44,007 nt of DNA from Streptomyces sp. NRRL S-337 (GTDB lineage: Bacteria; Actinomycetota; Actinomycetes; Streptomycetales; Streptomycetaceae), in the NCBI RefSeq assembly GCF_000720175.1, contig NZ_JOIX01000059.1:1-44007 (forward strand), in the 5' to 3' direction. Of the stretch, positions 24,955 to 35,105 are shown in pieces (the first letter of the stretch is position 1; each line of letters opens with the position of its first letter). The notes under the pieces were generated by a model. The model did not search any database. It had not been told where the DNA came from and worked only from the letters and a program-made list of their open reading frames with translations. The position numbers were made by a program, and so were the translations under genes.

Positions 24955-24989
24955 ACTTTCTTTCACGGGGCGCCCGAGGAGCCCCCTGA
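24939..24989 (+). CDS. Possible 16-residue leader peptide
   Basis: GTG at 24939 is preceded by AGGAGGG with eight bases between and encodes MKDFTNFLSRGARGAP, then TGA. An overlapping ATG-TGA start-stop pair begins at 24937. The ribosome site is unusually strong for non-coding DNA. No plus-strand gene follows within 3 kb, so any regulatory role is unclear. Low confidence. Confidence 0.25.
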   Translation: MKDFTNFLSRGARGAP

Positions 24990-25093
24990 GCGCCCCCGAA
25001 TCCCGCTCGGACGGCGAGCCACCCGCTCAAAACACCACACGGCAGAGGCCGTTGCCGACCCCTGCCGTCCCGTCCGTACCGCCCGTCCGGACC

Positions 25094-26038
25094 TCAGTCC
25101 GCGATGCTCCAGGCGATGCCGTCCAGGATGTCGTGCTCGCTGACCACGACCTCCTCGGCGCCGGTGCGTTCCATGATCGCCAGCAGGACGAGGGCGCCCG
25201 CGCCGATCACGTCGACCCGGCCCGGGTGCATGACCGGGATGGCCGCGCGCTCGGCGTGGGTCGCGGTCAGCAGCCGGTCGGTGATCTCGCGGACCTTCGC
25301 CAGCGGGATGCGGGAGTGGTGGATGGCCTCGGAGTCATAGTGGCCAAGGCCCAGGGCGATCGCGGCGACGGTGGTCACCGAGCCGGCCAGGCCCACCAGG
25401 GTGGCGGCCTCGGCCAGCGGGACGGCCTCCTCCGCATGGTCCAGGGCCTTGGCGATGTCCGCCTTGATGGCGGCGATCTGGGCGGCGCTCGGCGGGTCGC
25501 TGATCCCGCCGTTGTGCACCAGGTGCCGTTCGGTCATCCGGACGCAGCCGACGTCGACCGAGCGGGCGGCCCGGACGGAACCGTCGCCGAGGACGAACTC
25601 GGTCGAGCCGCCGCCGATGTCCACCACCAGGAAAGGCCTGGGGAGATCGGGGCGGCCGGTGAGCTCCTTGGTGGCGCCGTTGAAGGAGAACTCCGCCTCC
25701 TGGTCGCCGGTGATCACCTCGGGCTCCACGCCCAGGATGTCCACCACGCCGCGCACGAAGTCCGCGCGGTTCTCCGCGTCCCGGGAGGCCGAGGTCGCCA
25801 CGAAACGGACCCGCTCGGCACCCAGGCCCTTGATGACCGCGGCGTACTCCCGGCAGGCCGCGAAGGTCCGCTCCAGCGCCTCCGGCGCCAGCCGCCCGGT
25901 GCGGTCCACGTCCTGGCCCAGCCGGACGATCTGCATCCGGCGGTCGAGCTCCTTCAGCGCGCCGGTGGCGGGGTCGACGTCCGCGACCAGCAGGCGGATG
26001 GAGTTCGTACCGCAGTCGACGGCGGCGACGCGCTTCAC
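25094..26038 (-). CDS. ppx: Ppx/GppA-family exopolyphosphatase / pppGpp phosphatase
   Basis: This 314-residue ASKHA-fold phosphatase has the first phosphate loop VAAVDCGTNSIRLLVADV, the second loop FLVVDIGGGSTEFVLG and the third GLAGSVTTVAAI, with ATSASRDAENR between. It is short like other actinobacterial Ppx proteins, lacking the C-terminal domains of E. coli Ppx. The GTG start overlaps the stop of the DUF501 gene as GTGA (26035-26038), indicating translational coupling. The neighbours eno, divIC-like gene and DUF501 form the conserved actinobacterial block. It acts on inorganic polyphosphate or pppGpp; which is favoured cannot be told here. Confidence 0.92.
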   Translation of the reverse strand: MKRVAAVDCGTNSIRLLVADVDPATGALKELDRRMQIVRLGQDVDRTGRLAPEALERTFAACREYAAVIKGLGAERVRFVATSASRDAENRADFVRGVVDILGVEPEVITGDQEAEFSFNGATKELTGRPDLPRPFLVVDIGGGSTEFVLGDGSVRAARSVDVGCVRMTERHLVHNGGISDPPSAAQIAAIKADIAKALDHAEEAVPLAEAATLVGLAGSVTTVAAIALGLGHYDSEAIHHSRIPLAKVREITDRLLTATHAERAAIPVMHPGRVDVIGAGALVLLAIMERTGAEEVVVSEHDILDGIAWSIAD

Positions 26039-26613
26039 TCGGACTCTCCCTCGTCGGTCGCGCGGTCGTTCTCGGGTTCGTTGCCGCTGGTGTGCTCGCT
26101 GCACGGGCTCACGCAGGGGCCCTTCTTCCACCACTCCGGCAGCATGGCGATCGCCTCGTCACCGAGCGGGTTGACGCCCGGCCCGGCCGCCAGCGAGTGG
26201 CCGACGAGGACGTGCAGGCACTTGACCCGGTCGGGCATGCCGCCCGCGCTGGGGAAGCCCGCCAGCACCTCGATGGCGTCCCGCCGCCGGATGTAGTCCT
26301 CGTGGGCCGCGCGGTAGGCGGCGGCGAGCTCCGGGTCGGTCGCCAGCCGCTCGGTCATCTCCTTCATCACGCCGTTGGCCTCCAGCGTGCCGATCGCGGA
26401 GGCCGCGCGCGGGCAGGTGAGGTAGTACAGCGTGGGGAAGGGCGTGCCGTCCTCCAGGCGCGGCGCCGTCTCGACGACGTCCGGCTGGCCGCACGGGCAG
26501 CGGTGCGCGATGGCGCGCAGGCCGCGCGGCGGGCGGCCGAGCTGCTCCTTGAAGGCGGCGATGTCCGCGGCGGTGGGCTCGGTGGGCTCGGTCTGGGGCG
26601 GAGGGGTTTCCAT
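26035..26613 (-). CDS. DUF501 domain protein
   Basis: This 192-residue protein is of the conserved actinobacterial DUF501 family. It has a short acidic/Pro-rich lead, then FKEQLGRPPRGLRAIAHRCPCGQPDVV, TLYYLTCPRA, and MPDRVKCLHVLVGHSLAAGPGVNP. Conserved Cys residues (CPCG, LTCP, KCLH, CVSPCSEH) could bind a metal, which is inference. Its stop overlaps the start of ppx, so the two are co-translated. Function is unknown, but DUF501 usually lies between the FtsB/DivIC-like gene and ppx. The ATG at 26613 follows a modest GAAAGCGC site. Confidence 0.88.
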   Translation of the reverse strand: METPPPQTEPTEPTAADIAAFKEQLGRPPRGLRAIAHRCPCGQPDVVETAPRLEDGTPFPTLYYLTCPRAASAIGTLEANGVMKEMTERLATDPELAAAYRAAHEDYIRRRDAIEVLAGFPSAGGMPDRVKCLHVLVGHSLAAGPGVNPLGDEAIAMLPEWWKKGPCVSPCSEHTSGNEPENDRATDEGESE

Positions 26614-26756
26614 GTGCGCTTTCGGTGAGGTGGTGGGTGGAACGGCGGGACGGCGGAACAGCGGTACGGCGGTGCGCGCCGTCCCTGTCGACAGTACGGG
26701 GCCGCGCGCGCCGGCGGTACGGGCCGGGCACACCGGCGGCCCGGCCGGAGCCGGCG

Positions 26757-27209
26757 CTACCGCTTGTCGGCCGCGTCGACCGCGTGCCACAGGTTGTCGT
26801 ACCAGGGGCGCAGCGCGGCCCGCGTCCCCTTCGGGGCGGCGGCGGTGCCGGAGCCGTCCTGGACGATGTACCCGGTCTCGCCCGGCATGACGTAGTGCAG
26901 GTGCCGGCGGGCCTGCTGGCGGACGTACTCGGGGTCCTGCCAGCGGGCCTTCTGCTCGCGCAGCCGGTCCAGCTCGGCGCCCGCGTCGCGGGCCTTGCGG
27001 CGCTGGTCGGCGATGTCGGAGCGCTGGGAGACGTACTGCCTTATCGGGTACGCGAGCGCGACCACCAGCGAGCACATCACCAGGGCCAGCAGGGCGGCGC
27101 GGCCGGTGAGGCGGTTGCGGCGGGCCGGCCGGGCGCGGTAGACGCGGGCGGCGGCCTGCTCGCCGAGCGCCTTGAGTCGGGTCGCGGTCGAGAACCGGTC
27201 CGCGGGCAC
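26757..27209 (-). CDS. FtsB/DivIC-like septum formation initiator
   Basis: This 150-residue bitopic membrane protein has a cytoplasmic basic tail (residues 1-36), one membrane helix (about 37-57, AALLALVMCSLVVALAYPI) and an extracytoplasmic coiled coil (DIADQRRKARDAGAELDRLREQ). The family signature around WQDPEYVRQQARRHLHYVMPGE follows. It is the DivIC/FtsB partner that links the divisome with FtsL and FtsQ. GGGGAG six bases before the GTG at 27209 supports the start. It lies downstream of eno with a composite hairpin between them, the usual actinobacterial order. Confidence 0.9.
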   Translation of the reverse strand: MPADRFSTATRLKALGEQAAARVYRARPARRNRLTGRAALLALVMCSLVVALAYPIRQYVSQRSDIADQRRKARDAGAELDRLREQKARWQDPEYVRQQARRHLHYVMPGETGYIVQDGSGTAAAPKGTRAALRPWYDNLWHAVDAADKR

Positions 27210-27252
27210 GTCGTCTCCCCTTCACTGACGGACGCCGGTCTGCTTCAAGCAG

Positions 27253-27295
27253 GTACGTCCCCGGCAACGGTACGGGACCGTCGCCGGGGACGTAC
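27253..27295 (-). terminator. Composite hairpin between eno and divIC-like gene
   Basis: GTACGTCCCCGGC (27253-27265) pairs with GCCGGGGACGTAC (27283-27295), and inside it ACGGT (27267-27271) pairs with ACCGT (27277-27281). It lies 93 bp beyond the eno stop and 44 bp before the divIC-like start, so it can terminate eno or attenuate read-through. Confidence 0.7.
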
Positions 27296-27387
27296 GGGGC
27301 GCTGGGCGGTCGGCTCGCCCGATCAGCCCTTTCGGGCCTCGGGCCGGGCCGCCCTGGCGGAACCGCGGGACGTCGCCTTCCGGGGCG

Positions 27388-29850
<2,463 letters not shown>

Positions 29851-30068
29851 ATCGAAGGGGCCCGCTTTGGCGAGCGGTGATGACCGTAATCAGGAATCCC
29901 CGTGGTGTTCAAACCCCCCCAACTGGCCCGAGTTGACCATTTTTGATCACGGAGGGGTCATAAACCCGCAGGTGGGGACCGGTGCGACGGCGGTGGACCC
30001 TTCGGGGCCCACCACCCCACAACGAGACGCTTGTCTCACTTTCGCCAAAGCGGGCCGAAACCGGCGAA
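29851..30068. other. rpfA promoter region downstream of rpfC
   Basis: About 218 bp between the riboswitch and the rpfC stop. It contains AT-richer stretches (around 29930-29955, CCATTTTTGATCACGG) that may carry the rpfA promoter or a regulator site. No hairpin terminator for rpfC was obvious. No gene seen. Confidence 0.45.
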
Positions 30069-31172
30069 CTACCCTGCGGACTGCCCGAGATCGAGCTGCT
30101 GACCTGGTTGGATCAGGTCCGCGTCGGAGCCGACGACGTCCTCGTTGCGGTCGTAGAGCGCCGGCCAGCCACCCGGCAGCCGGTGCGCCTGGGCGATCGC
30201 TGACAGGCTGTCACCCGGCTGCACGGTGTACCCGTCGCCGCCCGCCGGGGGCGTGCGGTGCGCGTCGTCACCGCGCGAGGCGTGCCGCCCGCCGGTCGTC
30301 CGGCCGGTGCCGTCCTCCTCGCCCGGGTCCGCGTCGCCGCGGTGCCGGCCCGAACCGCCCGGCAGGCCGTCCGTCCCCGTACCGCCCTGCGACCCGTCCT
30401 GCGCCCCGCCGGAGGCCGTGCCGTCCGCGGAGCCCGTGCCGCTGCCGTCGTCCGTGCCGCTGCCGTCGTGGGAGGGGCCGGGGGTGCCGGACGGGTCCTC
30501 GCCAGGGTCCTCGCCCCGGTCGCCCGGCGTCGCGTCGCCGGAGGGCCCGGACGAACCGGAGGTCCGTTCGGGGCCGGGGGACGACTCGCCGGTGCCGGCG
30601 GAGTCCGAGGGGGCGGGAGTGGACGGGGACGGCGTGGACTGCGACGGCTCGTCACCGGCCGGCCCGTCGCCCGTGTCGCCACCGGGGTCGTCGGCGGTCC
30701 CGTCGTGCATCCCGGTGGAGCCGGTGGAACCGTCGTCGTCCGACGGGTCGGGTATCGGGGTGCTGGTGCCGCCCGGGTCGACCTGCGGCGCCCGGCCGTC
30801 CTTCGTCAGGCCGGCGTTCACCGCGCAGCTCGGCCAGGCGTCCGGGCCGAGGTCGTCGAGGATCGTCTCGGCCACCGCGATCTGCTGAGCGCGGCTGGCG
30901 AGGTCGGGCCGCGAGGCATAGGCCCCGCCGCCGTGCCGGTCCCACATGTCCTGGGTGAGCTGGAGGCCGCCGTAGAAGCCGTTGCCCGTGTCCGAGCTCC
31001 AGATGCCGCCGCTCTCGCACTGGGCGACCCGGTCCCAGGTCGCGGTGTCGGCGGCGTGCGCGCCACTGGCGGAGAGCAGGGGCAGTGCGAGTGCCGAGCC
31101 GGTCACTCCCGCCGTGACAAAGATGGCCGGTGCTTGACGGGGGCGACGGTGTCGGCCGTTCCCGGAACGCAT
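30069..31172 (-). CDS. rpfC: Secreted resuscitation-promoting factor with long acidic linker and LysM
   Basis: This 367-residue protein has a signal peptide (basic start, then IFVTAGVTGSALALPLLSASGAHA), an Rpf lysozyme-like domain ([57 protein letters not shown]) and a 190-residue low-complexity linker of Gly, Ser, Thr, Asp and Pro. A C-terminal LysM (YTVQPGDSLSAIAQAHRLPGG) completes it. The order of two adjacent rpf genes matches the S. coelicolor rpfA-rpfC pair, though the linker is much longer than in RpfA. The ATG at 31172 gives the basic MRSGNGRHRRPR start. The upstream region shows no riboswitch, so the two genes are probably controlled differently. Confidence 0.9.
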   Translation of the reverse strand: MRSGNGRHRRPRQAPAIFVTAGVTGSALALPLLSASGAHAADTATWDRVAQCESGGIWSSDTGNGFYGGLQLTQDMWDRHGGGAYASRPDLASRAQQIAVAETILDDLGPDAWPSCAVNAGLTKDGRAPQVDPGGTSTPIPDPSDDDGSTGSTGMHDGTADDPGGDTGDGPAGDEPSQSTPSPSTPAPSDSAGTGESSPGPERTSGSSGPSGDATPGDRGEDPGEDPSGTPGPSHDGSGTDDGSGTGSADGTASGGAQDGSQGGTGTDGLPGGSGRHRGDADPGEEDGTGRTTGGRHASRGDDAHRTPPAGGDGYTVQPGDSLSAIAQAHRLPGGWPALYDRNEDVVGSDADLIQPGQQLDLGQSAG

Positions 31173-31356
31173 GCGGATGCCTTTCGCGCGGCGGTTGAGT
31201 TGTCGCGATCGGGCGGTTTCCTCGGCTGTGTGTTCGAGGAGCCGTTGATCGTGGATCGAAAGGTAGCCGGGGTCACGGGTAGTCACAAGTCGGTGTAGCA
31301 AAGATCACGCGCAGGTCACGTCCTGACGCTCTGTCACCACCGGCCTTCGCCGCTGG

Positions 31357-32700
31357 TCAGGGCCGCTCGGGCGCGAACTCCACCGGCAGCGACCGCAGTC
31401 CGCGCATGATGAGCCCGCCCCGCCAGCGCAATTCGCCCGGTTCCACCGCAAGCCGGATGTCCGGAAGCCGGGTCAGCAGCGTGGCGAGCGCAGTCTGGCC
31501 TTCGAGCCGGGCGAGCGGGGCGCCCAGGCAGTAGTGGATGCCGTGCCCGTAGCCCAGGTGCTGATTGTCACGCCGGGTCAGGTCGAGCACGTCCGGCTCG
31601 GGGAAGCGCGCCGGGTCGCGGTCGGCGGCGGCCAGGACGACCAGGACGGGGTCCCCCTCGGCGATCCGCCGGCCGCCGAGGGTCAGCTCCTCGGTGGCGA
31701 ACCGCCAGGTCGCGAGCTCCACGGGGCCGTCGAAGCGGAGCAGTTCCTCGACGCCGGTGGTCAGCAGCCCGGTGTCGCCCGCCGCCAGCGACTTCTGCAG
31801 CAGCTCGCGCTGGGCGGGGTGGCCGAGCAGGGCGTGGAGGCCGTTGCCGATGAGGTTGACGGTGGTCTCGAAACCGGCGAAGAGCAGGATGAACGCCATC
31901 GCGGCGGCCTCGTTCTCGGTGAGGTGCTCACCGTGGTCCGAGGCCCGGATCAGCCCGGAGATCAGGTCCTCTCCGGGCGTCGGCCCGTCGGGCAGCGCCT
32001 CCCGCTTGCGGTGGATCAGCTCGGCGAGATAGCCGCGCATCTTCTTCACCGACCGCGCGACCCCGCCGCGCGGCCCTCCGCCGTGCCGGATCATCATCCC
32101 CGCCCAGTCCCGGAAGTCGTCCTGGTCCTCGCGCGGGACGCCCAGCAGGTCACAGATCGCGTAGATCGGCAGTGGGAAGGCGAACTCGTGGATGAGATCG
32201 GCCTCGCCGCGGCCGGCGAACCCGTCGATGAGGTGATCGGTCAGCTCCTGCACGCGGGGCGCGAACTCGGCGACCCGACGGGGTGTGAACGCCTTGCTGA
32301 CCAGCCGGCGCAGCCGGGTGTGGTCCGGCGGGTCGATGTTGAGCAGATGCGTCATCAGGTTGGCGCTGCGCTCCCCCGGGATGCCGACCTTGCCCTTGCC
32401 GTGCGCGGACTCGCTGTGGTGCACCGGGTTCTTGGAGAGCCGGGCGTCGGCCAGCGCCTGCCGCGCCTCGGTGTAGCGGGTCACCAGCCATGCCTCGACC
32501 CCGCTGGGCAGCGCGGTGCGGTGCACCGGCGCGTACTCGCGCAGCCAGGCGTACGCCGGGTACGGGTCGGACGCGAACTCCCAGGTGAACAGCGCGGGCG
32601 CGGGCGGGACCGGCCGGTCCGCCGGGCAGCCCGCGGGGCGGTCCGGAGCGCTGTCGGCGGGCGGGGGGGCCGCAGGGGTGGGGTGGGGCTTGTCGTGCAC
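31357..32700 (-). CDS. Cytochrome P450
   Basis: This bacterial class I P450 has about 447 residues. I-helix motif AGFETTVN gives the oxygen-activating Thr, EELLR is the E-x-x-R of the K helix, and the haem loop is YGHGIHYCLGAPLARLE with the Cys ligand. The first aromatic is Tyr where Phe is commonest. PDHTRLRRLVSKAFTPRR is the C-helix region. Start is uncertain: the GTG at 32700 is close to a ribosome site overlap, and a longer GTG start at 32763 is possible. It follows the LysR gene on the same strand by about 75 bp. It needs ferredoxin partners not found nearby. Substrate unknown. Confidence 0.9.
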   Translation of the reverse strand: MHDKPHPTPAAPPPADSAPDRPAGCPADRPVPPAPALFTWEFASDPYPAYAWLREYAPVHRTALPSGVEAWLVTRYTEARQALADARLSKNPVHHSESAHGKGKVGIPGERSANLMTHLLNIDPPDHTRLRRLVSKAFTPRRVAEFAPRVQELTDHLIDGFAGRGEADLIHEFAFPLPIYAICDLLGVPREDQDDFRDWAGMMIRHGGGPRGGVARSVKKMRGYLAELIHRKREALPDGPTPGEDLISGLIRASDHGEHLTENEAAAMAFILLFAGFETTVNLIGNGLHALLGHPAQRELLQKSLAAGDTGLLTTGVEELLRFDGPVELATWRFATEELTLGGRRIAEGDPVLVVLAAADRDPARFPEPDVLDLTRRDNQHLGYGHGIHYCLGAPLARLEGQTALATLLTRLPDIRLAVEPGELRWRGGLIMRGLRSLPVEFAPERP

Positions 32701-32775
32701 CCTCTGACCGTAACCGCCCCGGAAGACGCCCGGCGCACGGACGGCGGCCCCGCCCCGGGGCACCCGCTGGCCCCC

Positions 32776-33657
32776 TCAGGAGGCGCCCGGATCCACCCCC
32801 AGCCCCTCCAGAAAGGCCACCGCCGCCGGTGACGGCCCCAGGGCGCTCCACACCACCCGCTCCGTACGCTCCGGCGCCGGCCGCGCCCGCACGATGTGCA
32901 GCCCGGACAGCTCGGCGGCGATGGCCTCCGGGACCATGCCGATGCCCAGCCCGGCCCGCACCAGCTTCGCCAGGAACTCCACCGTGGTCACCTCGAAGGA
33001 CACCTCCGACGACAGCCCGGCCGCCCGGAACGCCTCGTCGCGCTGGCGCCGGGCCGCCGACCCGGCCGTGAAGTCCACGAAGGTCTCCCGCGCCAGCCGC
33101 GCCAGCGTCGTCCACTCCCGCCCCGCCAGCGCATGCCCCGGCGGCACGACGGCCACCAGCTCGCCGCGGGCCAGCACCCGCTCCCGTACGCCGGACGGGC
33201 GGGCGTCCGGCACCAGCCCGACGAAGGCGACGTCCAGCGTCCCCTCCCGCACCTTCTCGATGAGCGGATCGCTCATCTCCATCTGCAGGCCGACCCGCAC
33301 CCGCGGATAGCGAGTGCGGAAATCGCCCAGCTCACGGGCGAGATCGACGGCCGCCACGGTCGAGATGGCGCCCACCGCCAGCCGGCCGCGCACCTCCCCG
33401 GTCGCCGCCGCCACCTCGGCCCGGGCCCGCTCGGCCGCCGCCAGCGCCTGCCGCGCCACGGGGACGAACGCCTCGCCGGCGGCGGTCAGCCGGACGCTGC
33501 GGCTGGTCCGGTCGAAGAGCCGCGCCCCGAGCTCCTTCTCCAGCCGGGCGATCTGGTGGCTGAGGGCCGACTGCACCACGTGGCACCGCTCGGCGGCCCG
33601 GGTGAACCCGCCCGTTTCGGCCACCGCCACGACGTAGCGCATCTGCTGGAGCTCCAT
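32776..33657 (-). CDS. LysR-family transcriptional regulator
   Basis: This 293-residue LTTR has an N-terminal winged helix-turn-helix (QMRYVVAVAETGGFTRAAERCHVVQSALSHQIARLEKELGARLFDR, quoted in parts by key residues GGFTRAAE, SALSHQI and LGARLFDR). The effector-binding domain begins at GRLAVGAISTVAAVDL. The ATG at 33657 starts directly at MELQQMRY, the usual family beginning. It is divergent from the MFS exporter with a symmetric ATCA-N4-TGAT operator between. It probably controls the exporter and may also drive the P450 gene downstream. Inducer unknown. Confidence 0.93.
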   Translation of the reverse strand: MELQQMRYVVAVAETGGFTRAAERCHVVQSALSHQIARLEKELGARLFDRTSRSVRLTAAGEAFVPVARQALAAAERARAEVAAATGEVRGRLAVGAISTVAAVDLARELGDFRTRYPRVRVGLQMEMSDPLIEKVREGTLDVAFVGLVPDARPSGVRERVLARGELVAVVPPGHALAGREWTTLARLARETFVDFTAGSAARRQRDEAFRAAGLSSEVSFEVTTVEFLAKLVRAGLGIGMVPEAIAAELSGLHIVRARPAPERTERVVWSALGPSPAAVAFLEGLGVDPGAS

Positions 33658-33694
33658 GCCCACCGATCCTGCCACCGGCGGGAGCATCGATCGC

Positions 33695-33722
33695 CATCCG
33701 AGATCAATCGTGATTCGAGATG
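33695..33722. promoter_or_regulatory. Symmetric LysR-type operator candidate
   Basis: CATC-N4-ATCA-ATCG-TGAT-N4-GATG is symmetric about 33708-33709: ATCA 33703-33706, TGAT 33711-33714, CATC 33695-33698, GATG 33719-33722. It lies 38-65 bp upstream of the LysR start and about 103-130 bp upstream of the MFS start. The location fits a LysR recognition site shared by both. Confidence 0.55.
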
Positions 33723-33824
33723 GGTCCGATGAAAACGATGTGTTGGACTCATCAGTGCCGGCTGCCCGACGCTGGGTGGTGCCCGCCGCCACGGTGGTCG
33801 CGGGCACGAACGGGGAGGTCAGGT

Positions 33825-35105
33825 ATGACAGCCGAGGACGCACACCGGTCCGCGCAGGGCCGACCGGGACGGCTGGGCCGCGGCACGCTGCTGCTGATGT
33901 CCGTCGCCACCGGTCTGTCCGTCGCGGGCAACTACTTCGCCCAGCCGCTGCTCGACGTCATCGGCCATGACCTGGGGCTTTCGGCGTCCACCGCCGCGCT
34001 GGTGGTGACCGTCGCACAGATCGGCTACGGCCTCGGGCTGCTGCTGCTCGTCCCGCTCGGGGACCTGGTGGAGCGGCGGCGGCTGGCCGTTACGCTGTGC
34101 GCGGCGACCGCCGTCTTCCTCACCGTGACGGCGAGCGCGACCAGCGCCGCCCTGCTGCTGACCGGCACCGCGCTGACCGGCCTGGCCTCGGTCGCGGCGC
34201 AGGTCGTCATGCCGTACGCGGCCACCCTCGCCGCCCCCGAGGAGCGCGGCCGGACCGTCGGCACCCTCATGACCGGTCTGCTGCTCGGCATCCTGCTCGC
34301 CCGTACGGCCTCCGGAACCCTCGCCGAGCTGGGCGGCTGGCGCACCGCGTACTGGGTCAACGCCGGGCTGATGGCGCTGATGGCCGTCCTGCTGCGGCTC
34401 CGGCTGCCGGCCCTGCGCACCACGGCCGGACTGCGCTACCCGGCGCTGCTGCGCTCCACCCTCGCGCTGTTCGCCCATGAGCCGGTGCTGCGGTGGCGGG
34501 CGGTGCTGGGCGCGCTGACCTTCGCGGGCTTCAGCGCGCTGTGGACGGCGCTGGCGTTCCTGATGTCGGGGCCGGCCTACGGCTGGCAGGAGTCCGCCAT
34601 CGGTCTGCTGGGGCTGGTCGGCGCGGCCGGTTCGCTCTCCGCCTCCGCCGCCGGCCGGCTGGCGGACCGCGGACTGGTCCACCATGTCGCCGGCGCCGCG
34701 GCCTTCCTGCTGCTCGGCTCCTGGGGGCTGCTCGCGCTGGGCGGGTCGGGCGGCACCTGGTCGCTGGCGGCGCTGCTGGCCGGGGTGATCGTGCTGGACC
34801 TCGCCGCCCAGGGCATGCACGTCAGCAACCAGAACCTGATCTACGGCGTCCGCCCCGAGGCCCGTAACCGCCTCAACTCCGCCTACATGACCAGCTACTT
34901 CGCGGGCGGCGCGGTCGGCTCGGCACTGACCTCGGTGGTGTGGTCCGCCGGGGGCTGGTCCTGGGTGTGCGCCATGGGGGCCGGGCTGGCGGCGGCCGCG
35001 GTGGCGGTGTGGCTGCTGGACCGGCTGGCGCGCCGCCGCGCCCGGCGGGACGGGGCGGCGCAGGAGCAGGAGCCGGCCGCGGCGACGGTGGCGGTCACGC
35101 GCTGA
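33825..35105 (+). CDS. Major facilitator superfamily transporter
   Basis: This 426-residue protein has about 12 membrane helices. It resembles MFS drug or sugar efflux carriers with NYFAQPLLDVIGHDLGLS at TM1 and QIGYGLGLLLLVPLGDLVERRR (the loop 2-3 motif G-L-D---RR type). MPYAATLAAPEERGRTVGTLMTG follows at loop 4-5. The C-terminal tail is polar. GGGGAGG six bases before the ATG at 33825 sets the start. Divergent from LysR; its last 11 bases overlap the 3' end of the STAND gene on the other strand. Export substrate unknown, possibly the P450 product or substrate. Confidence 0.9.
   Translation: MTAEDAHRSAQGRPGRLGRGTLLLMSVATGLSVAGNYFAQPLLDVIGHDLGLSASTAALVVTVAQIGYGLGLLLLVPLGDLVERRRLAVTLCAATAVFLTVTASATSAALLLTGTALTGLASVAAQVVMPYAATLAAPEERGRTVGTLMTGLLLGILLARTASGTLAELGGWRTAYWVNAGLMALMAVLLRLRLPALRTTAGLRYPALLRSTLALFAHEPVLRWRAVLGALTFAGFSALWTALAFLMSGPAYGWQESAIGLLGLVGAAGSLSASAAGRLADRGLVHHVAGAAAFLLLGSWGLLALGGSGGTWSLAALLAGVIVLDLAAQGMHVSNQNLIYGVRPEARNRLNSAYMTSYFAGGAVGSALTSVVWSAGGWSWVCAMGAGLAAAAVAVWLLDRLARRRARRDGAAQEQEPAAATVAVTR

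Larger units (their letters stand above)
24631..25093. other. ndh upstream region: two Rex-like sites and a possible leader peptide
   Basis: This 463-bp gap separates ndh and ppx (both minus). It holds two Rex-like palindromes (24665-24682 and 24937-24954), a plus-strand -10-like TACACT (24702-24707) and a plus-strand ribosome site AGGAGGG (24924-24930) in front of a 16-codon frame. I looked for a tRNA and found none. A weak hairpin GGCAG/CTGCC (25041-25066) may end ppx transcription. Confidence 0.55.

Noticed and set aside
24700..25090. Possible tRNA gene between ndh and ppx
   Set aside because: No acceptor, anticodon and T-arm combination could be paired on either strand.
30200..30800. CRISPR-like or satellite repeats in the rpfC gene
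   Set aside because: The repetition is codon-level Gly/Ser/Asp low complexity with no fixed repeat and spacer lengths.
31173..31356. A riboswitch upstream of rpfC
   Set aside because: None of the ydaO conserved blocks that are plain before rpfA occur here.
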